Shown piece by piece: positions 7,684 through 8,607 of a DNA stretch of 8,607 nucleotides. The notes beneath the pieces are model-generated. The model did no database searches and was not told the DNA's origin. It was given only the letters and a program-made list of their open reading frames with translations. The position numbers and the translations under genes are program-made. Position 1 is the first letter of the stretch, and the number at the start of each line of letters is the position of its first letter. Source of the stretch: CBDTTM01 sp965363355 (GTDB lineage: Bacteria; Bacillota; Negativicutes; Selenomonadales; Selenomonadaceae). The stretch is taken from positions 1 through 8,607 of the forward strand of contig CBDTTM010000105.1 in assembly GCA_965363355.1 (NCBI GenBank), given 5' to 3'.

Positions 7684-7720
7684 AAAAAGACTGCGGCATG
7701 TTTTATGCGGCAGTCTTTTT
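7684..7720. terminator. Bidirectional terminator between mscS and the convergent small gene
   Basis: AAAAAGACTGC (7684-7694) pairs perfectly with GCAGTCTTTTT (7710-7720), and GCAT/ATGC extends the stem inside after one G-G mismatch. The A-run on one side and the T-run on the other let it work on both strands. It starts 2 bp after the mscS stop and lies 28 bp beyond the stop of the minus-strand gene. Confidence 0.9.
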
Positions 7721-7748
7721 GACGAGAAGATCATATGATAGCAAAATA

Positions 7749-7928
7749 TTAGTGCAAAGACATGGCAACAGGTACTGGGTAATAGCCCATGGATACGCCA
7801 TAATAAGTAAATAGGCTCAAGCTGGCCATGATGAAGACAAAGATGCCGATGAGAGTAACTTTTTCTTTAAGGGCGGCTGTTTTTTCGTCAAGAACCATTT
7901 CGTGGTTTTGGGTATATGTGTTTTCCAT
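7749..7928 (-). CDS. Small single-pass membrane protein of unknown function (59 aa)
   Basis: A 59-residue protein on the minus strand; I do not recognise the family. It begins MENTYTQNHEMVLDEKTAAL, an acidic N-terminal part of about 23 residues. A hydrophobic segment at about 24-42 (VTLIGIFVFIMASLSLFTY) follows, then a short aromatic/Pro tail (YYGVSMGYYPVPVAMSLH). This suggests one membrane helix. The topology is uncertain, and there is no signal cleavage site. Four independent signs support a real gene: an AAAGGATGA ribosome site (7935-7943) 6 nt before the ATG, a good promoter at 7979-8007, a terminator at 7684-7720 directly after the stop, and an ORF filling the space between them. It converges on mscS but shares only the terminator with it. 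At under 60 codons it would be skipped by many gene callers. Confidence 0.8.
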   Translation of the reverse strand: MENTYTQNHEMVLDEKTAALKEKVTLIGIFVFIMASLSLFTYYGVSMGYYPVPVAMSLH

Positions 7929-7978
7929 AAAAAATCATCCTTTTAAATGTTATAGATATGAATTGAATTCACTTGAAC

Positions 7979-8007
7979 AATATATAGCATTTTGCTCGAT
8001 ATATCAA
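7979..8007 (-). promoter_or_regulatory. Sigma-70 promoter of the 59-aa membrane protein gene
   Basis: Read on the minus strand: TTGATA (8007-8002), exactly 17 bp, then TATATT (7984-7979). The start would be near 7972, giving a leader of about 44 nt to the ATG at 7928. The spacing is ideal and it fits the gene position. Confidence 0.65.
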
Positions 8008-8028
8008 TTTAAAAGAGTTTTCATTAAA

Positions 8029-8069
8029 GACTAGTTTCTTGGCACTGTTTAAACAATTTTGACTAGTTT
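8029..8069 (+). repeat. Direct repeat GACTAGTTT, 32-bp period
   Basis: GACTAGTTT occurs at 8029-8037 and again at 8061-8069, about three helical turns apart. It lies between the minus-strand promoter (7979-8007) and the small-RNA promoter (8106-8135). It might be a regulator-binding pair, but a 9-mer repeat in AT-rich DNA may be chance. Confidence 0.3.
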
Positions 8070-8105
8070 GATATTGTAATTTTATTTTGCAGGCAAATCT
8101 CGTGG

Positions 8106-8135
8106 TTTACATGTGAGATTATATAGTGGTATAAT
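8106..8135 (+). promoter_or_regulatory. Strong promoter of the antisense (antitoxin) RNA
   Basis: TTTACA (8106-8111), 18 bp, then a perfect TATAAT (8130-8135) preceded by TG at -15/-14 (TGGTATAAT), an extended -10 element. Transcription would start near 8142. No ORF follows, so the product is a non-coding RNA ending at the terminator at 8191-8235. A stronger promoter for the antitoxin than for the toxin is usual in type I systems. Confidence 0.75.
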
Positions 8136-8141
8136 GAAGTC

Positions 8142-8235
8142 ATAAAAAAGGTGCTATCCGGTAAATACGGTCAGCCCCGTCTCAAAAGCGAAAAGTAACC
8201 GCCTAAGTTGGGGAACTGCAGGCGGTTACTTTTTT
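8142..8235 (+). ncRNA. Putative antitoxin small RNA of a type I toxin-antitoxin locus (about 94 nt)
   Basis: The RNA is predicted from a strong extended -10 promoter ending at 8135 and an intrinsic terminator whose T-tract ends at 8235. It contains no ORF with a ribosome site. Two regions can meet the convergent peptide mRNA. The 3' terminator stem-loop (8191-8235) overlaps the 3' end of that mRNA and is fully complementary to it. The 5' part carries TCAGCCCCGTCTC (8171-8183), a near-copy of plus-strand TCACCCCGTTTC at 8294-8305, so it is complementary in trans to the Shine-Dalgarno region of the mRNA. In the Fst/par system of pAD1 the antitoxin RNA II uses the same two-site scheme (direct repeats plus shared terminator loop) to block translation. 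Function here is inferred from architecture. Exact ends are estimates to within a few nucleotides. Confidence 0.65.
8191..8235. terminator. Shared bidirectional terminator of the toxin-antitoxin pair
   Basis: AAAAGTAACCGCCT (8191-8204) pairs with AGGCGGTTACTTTT (8220-8233): 14 bp without mismatch, flanked by A-run and T-run so it works on both strands. Inside, AGTT/AACT (8206-8209, 8214-8217) closes a small top stem with GGGG in the loop of the plus RNA and CCCC in the loop of the minus RNA. These loops could kiss and start pairing between the two transcripts. Confidence 0.88.
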
Positions 8236-8288
8236 AGAAGTACCACAAGAACAACAAATAGTAACAAAGTCACGTTCGTTTCGTTCAT
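8226..8288 (-). CDS. Putative type I toxin: 20-aa hydrophobic peptide
   Basis: Encodes MNETNVTLLLFVVLVVLLKK: a short polar start, an uninterrupted hydrophobic run V6-L18, and a Lys-Lys end. This is the make-up of membrane-acting type I toxins and is close in size to E. coli Ibs (18-19 aa); Fst (33 aa) is longer. I do not recognise the sequence itself. Evidence that it is translated: a strong Shine-Dalgarno GGGGTGAT (8300-8293) four nt before the ATG, a consensus promoter at 8350-8378, and a terminator stem that the stop codon runs into. The Shine-Dalgarno is enclosed in a hairpin, and a convergent small RNA can pair with it, both standard controls that keep such toxins silent. The mRNA would be about 155 nt (8343 to about 8190). 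If toxic, the peptide would insert into and depolarise the membrane. This is inferred; no activity can be read from sequence. Confidence 0.7.
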   Translation of the reverse strand: MNETNVTLLLFVVLVVLLKK

Positions 8289-8292
8289 GGGC

Positions 8293-8314
8293 ATCACCCC
8301 GTTTCTGGGGTAAT
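8293..8314 (-). promoter_or_regulatory. Hairpin sequestering the toxin Shine-Dalgarno
   Basis: On the minus strand ATTACCCC (8314-8307) pairs with GGGGTGAT (8300-8293) around the loop AGAAAC: eight pairs including four G-C and one T-G wobble. The second arm is the ribosome site itself. A competing fold, GGTAA (8329-8325) with TTACC (8313-8309), could open it. Shine-Dalgarno masking is common in type I toxin mRNAs. Confidence 0.7.
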
Positions 8315-8349
8315 ATTGACCGCCTTACCGTTTGGATAGCACTTTATAC

Positions 8350-8378
8350 ATTATATAGTCATGTGCGCTTTATGGCAA
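8350..8378 (-). promoter_or_regulatory. Promoter of the toxin mRNA
   Basis: Minus strand: TTGCCA (8378-8373), exactly 17 bp, then a perfect TATAAT (8355-8350). The start is expected near 8343, giving an untranslated leader of about 55 nt before the ATG at 8288. Confidence 0.75.
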
Positions 8379-8402
8379 TGGTATGCTGCATAGATTTATT
8401 AT

Positions 8403-8430
8403 AACCCCTACATTTTTGTGGGGGTTTTTT
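8403..8430 (+). terminator. Rho-independent terminator, gene served unclear
   Basis: AACCCCTACA (8403-8412) pairs with TGTGGGGGTT (8417-8426) around TTTT with one T-G wobble, and the T-run goes on to 8430. It points along the plus strand, but no plus-strand gene ends before it. It may stop read-through of the small RNA, or be left over from a lost gene. The minus-strand reading lacks a T-tract. Confidence 0.65.
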
Positions 8431-8494
8431 GATGGTGGTTCATACGTAAGAGCTTTGACGACGTTGTATTTCTTGAAAGGATATGAGATAAGCG

Positions 8495-8569
8495 ATGAAA
8501 AAGGATAGTGCATTATTTTTTACTTGTAGTCTGATTGAGTTTATTGGACGAGTATGTGAATGTCAATGA
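8495..8569 (+). pseudogene. 5' fragment of a small gene cut by an insertion sequence
   Basis: The frame begins ATG at 8495 and reads MKKDSALFFTCSLIEFIGRV, then CEC, Q and TGA. The last codons from 8561 onward (CQ and stop) lie in what looks like an insertion-sequence end, so the native gene would have run on from about residue 22. The start has GAAAGG at 8475-8480, 14 nt upstream, which is somewhat far. The peptide has the feel of a conserved small cytoplasmic protein of Negativicutes (LFFTCSLIEFIGR), but I cannot name the family with certainty. The rest of the gene, if kept, should reappear beyond the other end of the element, outside this window. It could also be an unrelated short ORF; the coding look of the first 20 residues argues mildly against that. 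Confidence 0.45.
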
Positions 8570-8607
8570 AAAAGTGAACCACTTGGCAATGAATTTTTGA
8601 ACCACTC
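8561..8607. mobile_element. Left end of a putative IS21-family insertion sequence (partial)
   Basis: From 8561 the sequence TGTCAATG starts a block with two tandem copies of a 20-bp motif: CAATGAAAAAGTGAACCACT (8564-8583) and CAATGAATTTTTGAACCACT (8587-8606). They share 16 of 20 bases with a 23-bp period. IS21-family elements begin with 5'-TG and carry several such repeats at each end as transposase sites, and GTGAACCAC-type motifs recall that family. The transposase genes (istA/istB) would lie to the right of the window, so the family call rests on the end only. Confidence 0.6.

Larger units (their letters stand above)
8171..8305 (+). repeat. Direct repeat predicted to mediate sRNA pairing with the toxin ribosome site
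   Basis: TCAGCCCCGTCTC (8171-8183) and TCACCCCGTTTC (8294-8305) differ by one inserted G and one C/T change. The first copy is in the small RNA. The complement of the second is the mRNA segment GAAACGGGGTGA holding the Shine-Dalgarno. In RNA these form about 11 pairs with one bulge and one mismatch, including all four G-C pairs of the Shine-Dalgarno. Confidence 0.65.
8151..8342. repeat. Inverted repeat giving both convergent RNAs the same 5' sequence
   Basis: GTGCTATCC, GGTAA and CGGTCA occur in that order at 8151-8173 on the plus strand and at 8342-8317 on the minus strand, with slightly different spacers. Both transcripts therefore begin with nearly the same leader. Because the copies are inverted, the two leaders cannot pair with each other over this part. 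They may give both RNAs a similar 5' structure or stability, or be relics of a duplicated promoter-leader unit. Confidence 0.75.

Noticed and set aside
7828..8034. 68-codon plus-strand frame
   Set aside because: It lies antisense to the well-supported 59-aa minus gene and its promoter, has no ribosome site, and its protein is a Phe/Ser-rich shadow.
8151..8342. CRISPR repeat or riboswitch explanation for the repeated leader
   Set aside because: Only two copies, inverted, without regular spacers; no match to a known riboswitch core, and both copies sit just after consensus promoters.

Overview
The window looks like part of the chromosome of a low-to-mid GC, flagellated, diderm Firmicute, most plausibly a Negativicute of the Selenomonas/Anaerovibrio type. 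This is an inference. Genes have strong AGGAGG-like ribosome sites and TTGACA/TATAAT-type promoters, which fits Firmicutes. An O-antigen ligase-like protein and a GDP-mannose enzyme fit an outer membrane carrying LPS, and a flagellin lies beside them.

Left part (1-3592, AT-rich): the end of a surface-polysaccharide cluster. It holds the 3' part of a membrane-anchored family 2 glycosyltransferase, a non-coding gap that may hold gene debris, mannose-1-phosphate guanylyltransferase (manC, which makes GDP-mannose) and an O-antigen ligase/polymerase-like membrane protein. Middle (3600-6079): a flagellin with its own good promoter and an unusually large, cysteine-containing central region, then a tiny secreted His/Pro-rich peptide with its own terminator. 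After that come a GNAT acetyltransferase (6130-6573) and an MscS-family mechanosensitive channel (6656-7681). The channel gene shares a bidirectional terminator with a convergent 59-codon membrane-protein gene on the minus strand (7749-7928) that is easy to miss.

Right part (8100-8607): the most interesting segment. At 8106-8378 two strong convergent promoters face each other across about 200 bp. The minus-strand transcript encodes a 20-residue hydrophobic peptide (MNETNVTLLLFVVLVVLLKK). The plus-strand transcript is a non-coding RNA of about 94 nt that ends at a shared bidirectional terminator. A direct repeat would let the RNA pair with the Shine-Dalgarno region of the peptide mRNA, and that Shine-Dalgarno is itself buried in a hairpin. 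This is the layout of a type I toxin-antitoxin locus: it is arranged like the Fst/par system of pAD1, with a peptide the size of the E. coli Ibs toxins. I do not recognise the peptide. Downstream, a small plus-strand gene is cut off after about 22 codons by what looks like the left end of an IS21-family insertion sequence running out of the window.

The polysaccharide genes probably act together to build a mannose-containing surface glycan. The flagellin, acetyltransferase, channel and toxin-antitoxin locus appear to be separate transcription units. No tRNA, rRNA or CRISPR array is visible.
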